DNA of 64,000 nucleotides, from assembly GCA_002104905.1 (NCBI GenBank), contig MCFE01000260.1, positions 46,589 through 110,588 of the forward strand, given 5' to 3'. The notes below the pieces were generated by a model, which was not told where the DNA came from, did no database searches, and was given only the letters and a program-made list of their open reading frames with translations. This document shows, piece after piece, positions 23,607-34,323 of this stretch (positions are counted from its first letter, which is position 1; each line of letters starts with the position of its first letter). The stretch comes from Basidiobolus meristosporus CBS 931.73. Taxonomy: Eukaryota; Basidiobolomycota; Basidiobolomycetes; Basidiobolales; Basidiobolaceae. The position numbers were made by a program, and so were the translations under genes.

Positions 23607-23931
23607 AGGCCTTCGATCGTCAACCACCATTCCTCTTGTCACATAGAAACCATTTCACCTGATCAACAATAAACTTAGAATTCTTGCGTTGGTGTTGCAT
23701 GCGGGTTCCCAGAAATAATCTGTTCTTTATTGGATGAAGTCGCCAGGTCTCGGCAATCCAGGTGAATCACGTGCCGTACATGTTGGGCTATCTCTTTGGT
23801 GACGATCATACCCAAGACTCAACTGATTTCTTCAGATGCTATGCCAGATCCCCACTATGCCTTACTACGATACTTGCATCTGAGCCAATAGTCACTTTAT
23901 TTACATTTCCATCATAATCATGCTACTCCGC
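23607..23931. other. intergenic region between convergent genes
   Basis: 325 bases between the stop of U2SURP and the stop of the truncated Sec15 gene. I looked here for the missing Sec15 C-terminal coding sequence on the minus strand and found none; the frames are closed by several stops. AATAAA-like words on both strands fit 3' ends. Confidence 0.5.
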
Positions 23932-25758
23932 TCACTGCCAGAAAAGCGCGGTGACCAACTCGCGAAGCTTGCGTACGTCGTATGAATAGCTCTAGAGTTC
24001 AAAGGAGAGGGTGAGTTGAGTTCCCCAGGAAGATCAGAGTGAGACGGAAGAGTTTACCTCCATGGTATGGATGAATGTCAGGAGCAGCTGCTTAAGCTGG
24101 CCAATCGACTCGGGCTCCTCACAGTTTTGAACACTCTGAACCATTACGGTGACAACCTTGTTGGTGACCATCTCCCACAAACTGTCGATCTAGACCAAGG
24201 GAGGGGGTTATCTACAGGTCCGCGAGGCCCGTCACCGTCATGGAGGTCTACTTACCTCCGAGTTCGAGCGGAAGTTCTGAGTCGAGGTGAGAACAACATG
24301 CTCAATGATGAAAAATCCAGTGATATCATACATGAATGTTTGAATGTTATCGATGTTCCCGGCTTTCAACGAGAAGGAGTTCGTCAGGGCAAGGTTAGCC
24401 TGAGCCTATATTGAGCAAACCTCGTTGAGTTCTCATCGCCCGCCGTACACCGAGCCAGCCCAAAACACCCTACCTTGCGATCCTCGTGATAACTATGTTT
24501 GAATTCCTCCTTCTTGCCTAGTTTCTCATAAATATGGATACATTGGTATAATGGCTTGAAATCAATCTTGATCGTATCGTTGTCGATAGCGTTGGCTAGG
24601 GAAAGAAGCTATGAGCATTCCTGACGAACAGAGCATCTCACAACGAACTCTTACAATCGGCGTTGTCTTCGTCCAGCACAAGTTCGATTACTGGGCTCGG
24701 ATTCTCGGAGCCGAGTGAAGCAGCCTGAACCTTTTCCCTCCATTGCTTCTCACGATTGTTGATCTCGGTCATTGCGTATTTGCCAGCCTGCCGAGAATTC
24801 TCCCGGAGACTTTCGCAAAAAGACGGTCAGCGAGATGGTCACAGTTGCGAAGATTCAATTCCCTCACCTGAATAACCACTCTTTCATCTCCGTGGTTACC
24901 GCGTCTTTGATCTTGTTTTGAATCACCGGTGTACACTCCGCTGAAAACCCCCGCGTTACTAATATGCCTGGAAATGGGGAGCCGAGGAGGACTTGAACTT
25001 ACCGATGTACTTCGCGAAATCATAATGGCTCACTTCCTGTAGATGGACGTTCTGCAGTTCCTCGAGAGTCTATGGATTCATATTGAGAAGGTGCCCAAAG
25101 AAGCCACCACTAAACTGGAGCACTTACTCTCAGGGCAGGATAGTACTTATGCTCATCAATCTGTACATTCACTCGGTTGGCCAGGTTCAATATATGGAGG
25201 CACGTCTGGAGAGTCTCAATCGCAGTATCGATGTTTAGCAACACTTTGCGTGTCTCGATAAGTTCTTTTTTCTGGCGCAGATGATGAATGGCTGTAAACG
25301 AAACACTTCGAGAAAGTCTCCGGGCATACCTGTTCTATGATGCTACTCCCAGCTTGCTGCAACTCGTCGTTGAACCCGACAATTTTGTTTTTTAGACTCA
25401 CAGTCCCTTGGCGTACCTTCAACAATTGGTCGACGGATTGAACAAATTCCTATAAAGCCAACCGTTGGCCACCACTAGAGAGGAGGTAGCAGTAACAAGT
25501 GAAAGCTACCTGATAGTGTGAATTGCACATCTGCTCAATCTCCCTTTCTTTCTTGATAATAAAGCTGGTCAACTGCTCCAGGAAAGTTTCTTGCTTTCCA
25601 GTACGATAAATGGTTTGAATAGTGGGGCCTAATTGATCCAAATTTTCAACCTCAGTAACCCCTTCAGAAAGGAGGTTTATCTGCTGTAAGGGGAGTCGTT
25701 CATTCTCAGTCATGACTGGAGGGGATGTAGGAACTGCTAGCGAAGGATTGACTGTCAA
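23932..25758 (-). CDS. SEC15: exocyst subunit Sec15/EXOC6, C-terminally truncated
   Basis: A minus-strand gene with about nine short introns encodes roughly 420 residues. In order: TGKQETFLEQLTSFIIKKE (near residue 50), HYQEFVQSVDQLLKVRQGT, the LNIDTAIETLQTCLHILNLA coiled coil with HKYYPALRTLEELQ, IKDAVTTEMKEWLF, KIDFKPLYQCIHIYEKLGKK, and NIDNIQTFMYDITGFFIIE. This matches the N-terminal half of Sec15, a rod-like exocyst subunit that tethers secretory vesicles and binds Rab GTPases. After LLLTFIHTMESYSYDVRKL the frame ends at a TGA (23932-23934) in place of the further roughly 350 to 400 residues that carry the Rab- and Sec10-binding domains in the family. Either the gene is a truncated allele or the distal exons are elsewhere. 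The N-terminal exons look intact and well spliced. Confidence 0.88.
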
Positions 25759-27142
25759 GTTGGTTATTAGCCACGAACGTTCGAATTAGCTATGTATGTA
25801 GCACTGGTTGAGGCTAACAAATCAGATACAAGAACGAATTTCGGTTATCTATTAGCATCTAATCAATATAGCACTCGACGTTGTGAACACCTGAAAGATG
25901 TTTAAAAGGTGTCCTTAATGATCATGATCATGATCATGTATTCTACAACACTTCAACCCGGGTCTGCTCGGATTTGGATACGTTCTCATAGGACCGATGA
26001 ACAAAAAATGGGCACGTCACTTCCCAGTGACCTTTCAGAATATATACACACTACGAATTGTGGACAGTCACAGAGCAGAGCCGACCATGGTATCTAACAA
26101 GGCTCGTTAGTTGACATCGAAAAACCCGATCGGATCTTCGGGATCCATAGATCTAGCATAGTAGTATGTGGAATGGCAGCAAGATCAACAGCTTTCTTGG
26201 CATCACAAACATCCGGATCGTTTGATAACCACAAAATACAAAGCCTCAGGTACGAATGAGGTCAAATAGAGCAGTTACGCGGATGTTACCCCCACAACGG
26301 CAACCATAACCACTGCTGTTCCTGACTGTTGCGGAGGTGCATTCTCAATGTAAGCGTACATCCACATACTCCATACCGTGTATCTGCGAAAACGAACCTG
26401 AAAACCAAACTTTAATAGTGAATAATTATTTCCCTTAAATATTTCATTCGATGGGGGACTCTTGGGATTATGGAATGGGAATTGGGATGGGTTGGGGATG
26501 GGAGGGATCATTGAGAGAAATTCCGTTCAGTTCTTGTTAAGGTTAAACTAGCGACAAGCTATGCGTGCGTGATCACATGAAGGGCTCGCAGAAGCAATTC
26601 TAGGATGTGCAGAAAACAGATGTGTACAGAGAGAAGTTAGAGCTGCGAACATATCACAGGCTGTGTGTACAGGTTGAAAGCCAATATCAGATACAGGATG
26701 GTCGAAGTAATGAAGGACACCAGATAGCAAGCGGATTATATACATTTTTGTCAATGTGAAGGAGGCGATATCCCGTAGATATTTTTGGTTGAAAATGTTC
26801 GAATCTTCTCTGATGTGGCGCCCACAGGTCTCCGTGGACAGATCGACTTGGCTTTCAGGAATCATTCCGCATCTAAGAGTAACGAGAATATACTAGGGAA
26901 AAAAGAACCTTCAAAATGATCTACTATCACAACAAAGAGTGAAACTTCAAAACAGCGGACAACGATAAAAAATAAGGATGCGATAAGGGTGCTGAGGAGC
27001 AGGATTAGACAGCAGCCAGGTTATTACCTGAACGACAAGTAGGCACAAATGGCACTAGGCGTAAGTCAATGCCAACCATCAGCTATGGACATAACACCGG
27101 GGAGATGAGGGAGTGGTGCGGTGCTATGTGCGGTTTCATGAA
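25759..27142. other. region with no confidently called gene; possible small membrane protein
   Basis: About 1.4 kb. On the minus strand at 26275 to about 26400, a candidate last exon follows a good acceptor (TTGGTTTTCAG) and encodes RFRRYTVWSMWMYAYIENA, then a hydrophobic stretch (TAVVMVAVVGVTSA) before the stop. A candidate upstream exon lies near 27020-27060 (SAICAYLSF before a GTAATA donor). Together they could form a very small membrane protein, but I cannot connect them or name a family. Confidence 0.25.
25918..25938. repeat. short tandem repeat ATGATC x3.5
   Basis: ATGATC is repeated three times and followed by ATG. Each unit overlaps a palindromic TGATCA. It lies upstream of the Sec15 start, on the opposite side from the coding sequence. 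No function is assigned. Confidence 0.7.
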
Positions 27143-27862
27143 TCAAAACTCCCTGCGACGAAGGTCTACCCAGATGAACACAGTGGCTAGCGTCCACAAT
27201 GACAGCCCAGCATACGACAAATGGACAGACGTCTCAGGTAGGAGAGGGCATTTCTCCCCGATCTCAGGGGTATGCTCGCCGGCAAAGATCAAGATACTGC
27301 GGCCCTTGGCTTGGCGGAGGAGAAAATTTACAATCGCAGCACTCCACATCAAGAGAAACGTAATGTGGATAATTAGATGAATCACTTTACGGCTTTGCTT
27401 CTTGGCAACGTGGGAAACCAATGGAGAGCTCTCGTTTACCTCCGAATCCACCACACTGCCTGAGGTGCTGTTTGCAAGGATGGACTTGCATCGACGGATC
27501 CGTCCCCACATCCAACTCAGGATGTAAACAAAGGCTATTGCCCATGAAGTGATGCCACAGGCCATAACGAACGAAGCGGAGTTGTTGGGTCCACACACCC
27601 GGATGTACTGGATGATGGAGTCCATCAACATCACGCCAACCAAGAGGATGGTCATGCGGATGAACAGGAGCGGCCATCTGTGCGTCCAACTGCGTCTACG
27701 ATCCAGCTCAGGAGAAATGATCTCCGGCGAGACGAACGAGACGTATCTGGGACGTTTAGGACGAGAGGGGATTGGCACAACAGTGGAGGTGCGGATTATT
27801 GGCTTTTCACTCAGGTCATCGGTGTTCGAGGACAAAGAAGAAGAGGGGGAGGATGAGAGCAT
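27143..27862 (-). CDS. four-span membrane protein, MARVEL-like topology, function unknown
   Basis: 239 codons in one exon. A Ser-rich, Pro/Arg-rich N-terminal tail of about 65 residues faces the cytosol by charge. Hydrophobic segments follow at about residues 67-87 (FIRMTILLVGVMLMDSII), 97-116 (VMACGITSWAIAFVYILSW), 162-180 (VIHLIIHITFLLMWSAAIVN) and 214-232 (LSYAGLSLWTLATVFIWV), with a short hydrophilic loop between spans 2 and 3 and an extracytoplasmic Cys-containing loop before span 4. Spacing resembles MARVEL-type tetraspan proteins of fungal membranes, but no diagnostic motif is visible, so this is topology only. ATG at 27862 is preceded by an AT-rich leader. Confidence 0.65.
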   Translation of the reverse strand: MLSSSPSSSLSSNTDDLSEKPIIRTSTVVPIPSRPKRPRYVSFVSPEIISPELDRRRSWTHRWPLLFIRMTILLVGVMLMDSIIQYIRVCGPNNSASFVMACGITSWAIAFVYILSWMWGRIRRCKSILANSTSGSVVDSEVNESSPLVSHVAKKQSRKVIHLIIHITFLLMWSAAIVNFLLRQAKGRSILIFAGEHTPEIGEKCPLLPETSVHLSYAGLSLWTLATVFIWVDLRRREF

Positions 27863-28664
27863 GGAGTGTTAGAATTGTGTGGCCGGAACCTGGTAAGATG
27901 TTTTCGCTTTTACAAGAAATTTAATAAGTTGGACGGAACGAACGGTTTTAACGAGAAATGTACATAAATATGGGCGGGTGTATACACTTGAATGGCGGAA
28001 GGGATTAGAAGATAGAGATCAATGAACAGCAAGGTCAAAGATATATCAGGGCTGCTACGTTGGACCCGTGGTCGCTTCAGTAGGTTTTATACTCCTACAG
28101 AATTGAGGTTTCATGACGGAGATTTATCCTTATTTTTGTAAGCAATTGTAAGGGGTATTTTATCGGTTGCATCTCCACAAACTTAATTATGTACTCATAT
28201 CACGAGATGGCAGCAATGTTTTCGAGTTGGCCTGGTGGGGCAGATTGGATGGTGGTGATGGCCAGATGTGGAGAAATCCTATGCAATATTTATCGATGAA
28301 ACCCTGGATTGGAGTAATTATCGGGACATGGCCAACTTGGTGAACATGCATTTTTCTCTTTATTGATTTTATGCATTCAACTAACAAAGTTCTATCTTGT
28401 ATCACGATGGTGGTCCTTCTCATCACTTTGGTGCTACTTACATTAATTGGAAATATGTATCACGGTGGAATTTTTCTGACTGAGGGATGTTGCCCGGCGG
28501 CTGGAATGGCATCTGATTCAAATATATCGACGCTGCTCCAGCGGCAACAAGCTCATCGACCCATTCTGGAAATAATTATTTGCTAGTTTCATCATGACCT
28601 AAATTCACACCCAGGGACGTTAGAGTGGCCTCCCACTCATTTCTGTATATTGGTTGCTTGTGTA
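27863..28664. other. intergenic, no gene seen
   Basis: Only short frames without domain features. It includes the upstream region of the membrane protein gene at 27862. Confidence 0.4.
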
Positions 28665-28990
28665 TTATATTAAGGATTCATCCGTAGACCCCATGACCAG
28701 TCTGGTCTCATTGTCCAGTGTGACAGCAGCGAGCATGGCCGGTTGTGGTGTTTTGTTTGCCTCGCTCAGCCAACCATCCGTATCGAGATAGCAGACGTTG
28801 AGCTCCAGACTGGATGCATCCTGACTAGGCTGTTTCTTGTGTGAAGTAGGCTCAACGAGGGGTGTGCCGTTGAGCGTGCTCCTCAGGTGTATCGTGAATA
28901 CGATTTGAGTCAACTGATGCCTTTACCTCAGGGTGTTGAGGTACACGCTTGGAGCAGGATTTAGGAGAGAGGCGGATACCGGCTCAGTCC
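28665..28990 (-). CDS. possible last two exons of an unassigned protein
   Basis: On the minus strand a frame from about 28990 encodes EPVSASLLNPAPSVYLNTL, then a plausible 45-base intron (donor GTAAAGG at about 28931, acceptor CACCTGAG) and a final exon with STLNGTPLVEPTS, ELNVCYLDTDGWLSEANK and a strand-like PAMLAAVTLDNETRLVMGS, ending ESLI. Codon quality looks real and the splice keeps frame, but I do not recognise the family and cannot find the 5' exons. A mirrored frame at 29230-29439 on the plus strand (motif SVMLSVAASAIRSS) may be chance. Confidence 0.35.
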
Positions 28991-30369
28991 AATTTAAGGA
29001 AGATCAGAGGAGAAACGGTGAAATCCATTGATCATATGTAGCATACAGTGGTTAATCGTCAGTCTTTGACACCTCTGTGGATGAAACTGCCTTATGGAAG
29101 CATCATGTCACTTGTTTTTCTCAAGCAAACCAGACACTAGGCTCCCAACCCGCAACGGAAGTTTGGAGTGTTTCACTCAGACCCGTTTGAACGTACACAC
29201 CCTATCTACCAGGCCGGTCTTGATCTTGTTTGGCTGAAAACACCAATTCCGGCCAAAGTATCCAGCTGCACCTGGATACCAGCATTGCATACCCTATAGC
29301 ATCAGTCATGTTGTCAGTGGCCGCAAGCGCTATCCGCAGTAGCAAAACCGGTATCTTCCGTTTTGGGGGCGATGGATCTCTGGAGCAACTTACTGATTTG
29401 TCTGGCTTCCAAGATCGCCTCGTTTTAATCAATATGTAGATAACGTTCTTCGGATTTTCACACATCTCAAGGCTCTTGACTTCCCCTCACTCTATATGAA
29501 AAACGGTTGCGTAATTATTCATTTGTGGGCTTGAGAGGGTGTTTGATAGGCTGATGCATGCTAATATAATAGAGGAACAGTGCATCGGTAGCCATGTCTC
29601 CTACGACTTGAACCAGTGGTTGCTGGCGAAATGCAGAAAAAGATCAAGTTTTGACATAGGCTGGTGTATACACGAGTGCAGTGTAGGCCTTGACTGCTGG
29701 CCATTCCAAGCTGCAAAAAGCCACCATGCATCTCACCTGATGGCTGCTCGGAACCTGCTCACTTGTGGTTCCTCGACGAACGTATTGATTGTCCTTCCAC
29801 ACTTTGAGGGTGGCCTGATGACATCATCTCATCGAGGGAAAGAAGGGTACGGTTGCCCACCTCCGGTGCAGAGTTCGTGCTACTTCTCGTGCAATCATGA
29901 CGTATAGTGACAACTTGTCCAACCAGCTCTGCTCGGTTGCTTCAACCTTCCCGGACTATCATTACGCTGGGAGATCTATTATTCCACATCTACAGCCTGT
30001 ACTCATGATTTGGGACATACTGGAGCCCTGGGAATAGCCACAATTCCATCTATTGATCAATCTAACTATGATTGTACAGTTGTCGGGCTCAGGGATCATC
30101 CGGATTGCAAGTGATCTTCATGTATTGTGCGCTCCCCCAGCATCGTGTCTTTTTTCGCATCTTTGATGAACAAAGAATCGATTTATTCAACATTGGTTCG
30201 GTCTACTTCTAGCTTTCAATTTCTATCGTAAATAAATAGCGGCAGAGTGAGAATATATAATATTAAACACGTTTTTGATCAATTGGATCCGAGATTCGGT
30301 GTAACCGAGTGAACGCAGAGCACAAGTCAATATGGCATGATGGGTGTTGTTCGTGGAGGTATTAATTGC
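28991..30369. other. intergenic, no confident gene
   Basis: About 1.4 kb with only short, feature-poor frames. The 5' part of the unassigned minus-strand gene at 28665-28990 may lie here. Confidence 0.35.
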
Positions 30370-32696
30370 TTAGGCGCCTTCGCCGTTTAATCTCCGTCTC
30401 ATAATATTCCTACGGACTTTTCTAACGGCATTTCCGACTCCCTCATTGGCTTCGTACGTCAGGTATGGCACTTGGACTTCAGACTCAACCTTCTCAAAAC
30501 CACCCTCGCGACGACCCATAACATGATTTAAGACGTCCCCTTCTATCATAGGCCACACCGGCAGATCCAGATTTCCCTTGACTATCCCCGTGACTCCAGA
30601 TTCCAGGAAGGCGGCGGGGAGGGGGGTTAGGATATGGAATTCCTGATCCTGTGGTGAAATTGAACGTAAAATCGCAAGTCCATGGCATGCGACTAGGGTA
30701 GGATCTGGGGAATCCGTGCTATATGCGGGTGGCGTCTAAAGAACGACATTAATAAAGGTGTTTGAGATAGGTCATGTTGCTGTGCTGTACCATCGGGCCT
30801 TCGTCATTCTCGCTCTCGTTCCCATTCTCCTCGTCATCCTGGGGTTTATCGGCCACCTCGCCAATTGGGCCAGTCAGCGCAACTACCGAGGAGTTAAGAG
30901 CATAAAGTAGCTGACTATAGGGCACATCGTCGAACAAGACAGAAACTTGAAGGTGCTTCCAGCCGATCTTGTAGGGCGGCCGAGCAATCAAGGGATACTT
31001 GAAGTCCCACCAGCCCTTGCTTCCATCCCATACCGACTTATGGCCTGCGTCCTGGTATGCAAGCGGGTTCATGTAAAGATAGGAAATCAGATTCAGAGTT
31101 CGTAGATCGGAGGCATGGTATTTGGGGGTGATATCATCAACCGAGCTTAGAAGAATGATCTTGGCCTCACGAGGGGTCTCCATCTCATCAACGAATTTGC
31201 TTGGCAGATCGGTGGGAATGTTGCGATACGGAACATTGGGTGAATGAAACTGGAAAATATGGGTTGGTGCTACATACTCCAAGAGATCAAACAGCAATTC
31301 CAATCCCATGTCTAATTGTTTGGGGGAAATTAGTAGCCGACTCACGATCTACCATGCATTGGCGAACTTACTCTTGACCCATCCCTGTGTATTGATGACG
31401 AGTGGTGCTTTGATTTCCTCTCCATTTGAGTTGATCTTGCATGCCAGCTCTTGACGGTATACGTTCACAAGCTCGCGGATGCAGGCCATGTAGTATCCAG
31501 GGTCGTCTCTGGGGGTTGTATTGCCGATAAAATAGCTGCGGTATGGCTTTTGGAGGTGTGTGAAGGGAGGACCTAGATAAAAATGTTGGCAATCATTAAC
31601 AAGCTGTGTAGGTGGTGCACATCTGTGGGAGGTCCCTTACCGAACACTGGATTCGAGACTAAATTCAAGGAGACCAGACCATTGGGAGTGAACTCCGATT
31701 GCCCAATGTCGCACTCCAGGTATGCGATATCTTTGTATCTGGAGAGATCATTGGGGGAAAAGGTCACTACAAGGTCGAATTGGTGGAAAGGTAACGAGAA
31801 GCAGACTTACTCATTCAGGAGGCTGTTGGACAAAAAGCGTGTGAACGTAGATTTGCCAACCCCTTTAGTTCCGCATACTACGATTATTGGGACGCTATTT
31901 ATCGCATCGGCGGGTACATGAGCGCCATTTATCAGGCGCTGGACACCGTCAACCCAGCTTTCGGGGGTCCGCATCCAAGGGGTGTTGGGAACGCCAAGAA
32001 TCTATAATAGAGTCATGTTAAGTTCCTCCAGATCATGTCTACTGCGGTTCGATGTACATACTGGGTAGAAGCCAGGAACTTTGAATTCGTATTCTAGCAA
32101 CTCCGGATGGTTTTGTATAACCTTTCTTCTTTTGGAGGGGGTAAGTCCAGCGAGATCCTCTGTGCGATTGGGATTGAACAGCTTGAATAACCCTTTGAAC
32201 ATAGGCACAACTGAAGTAATTCCATCAATTCCACACCACTGAATCCCTTTAATGGCGACAATGGTTTCAAAAGGTCCGTGCTGAAGAAGCTGCTTGGTAA
32301 TTTTAACTATGTCCTTTTTAATCTCGGCGCTTGGCTGAGGAGAAGGGGTATCCCGATACCCGCGTTTATCGTAGGGGGTACTCTCGATCATCAGCAGCGA
32401 ATATGCTTTTGGCGAGAAAGCTGGATAAAAATGGACAGGCTCGTTGCCGGTGAATTTTTTGTTGGGGGAGGAAAGAGTATGTCCAAGCAGGGTGAACGAT
32501 CCTTGAAGAGCACAGATTGCAGCTTGGCCTTGGAAACATAGATTCTAATCAAAATGGTTACTATTTCGCAACAATCGAGTCCAGTGATAAAAATGATAGC
32601 TACCTCCCCTGGCTTAAACCCTATGACACAGAGATCATGGCTCTCTGAGGCAACAACGTTGGTGGAGCATGGGGTGAAGTGAGATATGGAAGCCAT
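30370..32696 (-). CDS. GRC3: polynucleotide 5'-hydroxyl kinase Grc3/NOL9
   Basis: A minus-strand gene with about seven short introns and start ATG at 32694-32696. The N-terminal beta domain includes LCVIGFKPGE and, after the first intron, FQGQAAICALQGSFTLLGH. The kinase core has the Walker A loop GTKGVGKST (about 31866), then YLECDIGQSEFTPNGLVSL, the CDPGQ-like motif of the Clp1/Grc3 family, PYYxG-like KPYRSYFIGNTTPRDDPGYY, and INTQGWVK. The C-terminal domain (about 30370-31340) contains WWDFKYPLIARPPYKIGW and ends VRRNIMRRRLNGEGA. Grc3 phosphorylates the 5' end made when Las1 cuts ITS2, and so works in 60S rRNA processing in the nucleolus. Domain order and motifs are complete. The 3'-most splice sites, around 30740, are the least certain. 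Confidence 0.92.
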
Positions 32697-33762
32697 TACG
32701 CCTATTACCGTTTAGCTTCCTTTGGTAAAAGCCGAATATTAAAGGCAAGCCTTCGTAAAAATTCATGATTTTTTTTTCTTTTCCCAGCCTGTGCTGACTT
32801 TTTCCCTATTTCCTTCATTTCATCATTAATCTAAGCATAGAATTCAGGACATTATTCGATCGGGATGATAAAAATTTGACCGTCGGAACGAGGGTTATAA
32901 TAGTCATGAATTATCAACCACCACCCAAAATAGCAGTCTGACCCAGCATTTTGATCGTACAGCGTGCCAAGGCTGACTTATGTCAAAGGGAGGTCAAAAA
33001 CAATCACAGGAGCTGCGGATGAGTGTCGATGCAATCTTATGGCAGTGAGAAGCTGCCGGAGAACCATCCATGTGCTTAGTACAATTGGCCTGGTTGCTTG
33101 TTCCCAGCCATATTTGGTCCAGGGAGAAAGCCAACATAGGTTCGTCTGGTCGAGTTTCGCAGACCACTCTTAAATCTCCATGTTGTCCAATGAGACGGCG
33201 CTAACGCACTCACGTTCCACATGCGCTATTTTCTGATGATCTGAGCCCACTTGGACGAATGGTGACTGCAGGGATACAAATTACCCATTCGGAATCGATG
33301 GTTCCTTGTCATCTAAAGTTTAGTCTCCTCCACTGAGTTACCCTCGACCTAGAAATTAGCTTATATGAAGGGCGCTTAATATCTGAGCATCGATCACACT
33401 ATCTTAAACGAAAAGCTTGAGCGCAACCAGGGAGCGGCTATTGAATTGCACATTTAATGGTAAGTGTAAGGGGTAGTGTATTCCCTCCGGTGTGCAAATC
33501 AAGGTGCAGAGTTTATATAGCGTTACTAATAGGGGGCCCTCTTCACGAATTGTTTAAGATGCAACCAAAACGGCAGTCGGCAATGGCTCCTATTGGGTGT
33601 CTGACTTTACTTTACCAACGCCAGTACGACATGCTACTAAAATCCTTGGATGCTAAGAGTGTGGAATGGCTGGGAGGCGGGGTATGGGACATGCTAATAT
33701 AAATAGTCCGCAGGCTGAGCCCTTCAAAGTAACTGCTTTCAAGGGCATTTATAATCTCCATC
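32697..33762. other. divergent promoter region between GRC3 and the thioesterase gene
   Basis: About 1.07 kb without a convincing gene. It must carry the GRC3 promoter at its left end and the thioesterase promoter at its right. Confidence 0.45.
33698..33703 (+). promoter_or_regulatory. TATA box of the thioesterase gene
   Basis: TATAAA lies 60 bases upstream of the ATG at 33763. Spacing suits a fungal core promoter with a short leader. Confidence 0.5.
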
Positions 33763-34323
33763 ATGTTAGCCAACCAAGCCTCCATGGAACAATCCATCAC
33801 TCGACCACGCTCACTACTAGCAATTCGCGAATCTTTGGCTGTGACTGTTGCTTTACGCGCTGATCTCGAGTATAAGGAGGAGGATCTTGTTCCCTCGAGT
33901 GTCCCAGAGAACTTCAGGCATACAGATTCTTTACTCTGGAATACATTGCACGGGGAAGGAAAATTGGAGCTGGAGCCCCTGATTTTCCGTTCTGCTGATG
34001 AAAAGAAGGTGGTGATGATTGTGTATCTAGGGTCCAAGCTCTGTGGTCATAAAGGTATTGTGCATGGTGGTATGCTTGCCAGCCTGTTGGATGATACATT
34101 GGGGAGAACCATAATCCCAAACCTGCCTGGTAGTGTCGGTTTCACAGCAAATCTATCTATAAACTACCGTCGACCTACATTTGCTGACGATTTCGTTGTG
34201 ATCAAAACTGAGGTGGAGAAAGTAGAAGGTAGAAAAGGCTTTGTCAAGGGTCATGTGGAGGATACCAAAGACAACGTTCTGGTGGATTCACAGGCGCTGT
34301 TTATTTCACCCAAAAGTGAATGA
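33763..34323 (+). CDS. hotdog-fold acyl-CoA thioesterase (4HBT/THEM4-like)
   Basis: 186 codons, no intron. The signature is at about residues 93-110: CGHKGIVHGGMLASLLDDT, where HGG starts the long central helix and the Asp of LLDD is at the position of the catalytic acid in PaaI/THEM4-type thioesterases. The following VGFTANLSINYRRPTFADD is the typical strand pair of the fold. The N-terminal 60 residues, with Leu- and Arg-rich helix, may be a mitochondrial presequence (MLANQASMEQSITRPRSLLA). The enzyme would hydrolyse acyl-CoA or a related thioester; the substrate cannot be read from sequence. It stands alone with its own TATA box. Confidence 0.85.
   Translation: MLANQASMEQSITRPRSLLAIRESLAVTVALRADLEYKEEDLVPSSVPENFRHTDSLLWNTLHGEGKLELEPLIFRSADEKKVVMIVYLGSKLCGHKGIVHGGMLASLLDDTLGRTIIPNLPGSVGFTANLSINYRRPTFADDFVVIKTEVEKVEGRKGFVKGHVEDTKDNVLVDSQALFISPKSE

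Noticed and set aside
29539-29907. 122-codon plus-strand frame
   Set aside because: Composition is irregular, with many Cys and His, no domain and no splice or promoter support. Judged a chance frame.
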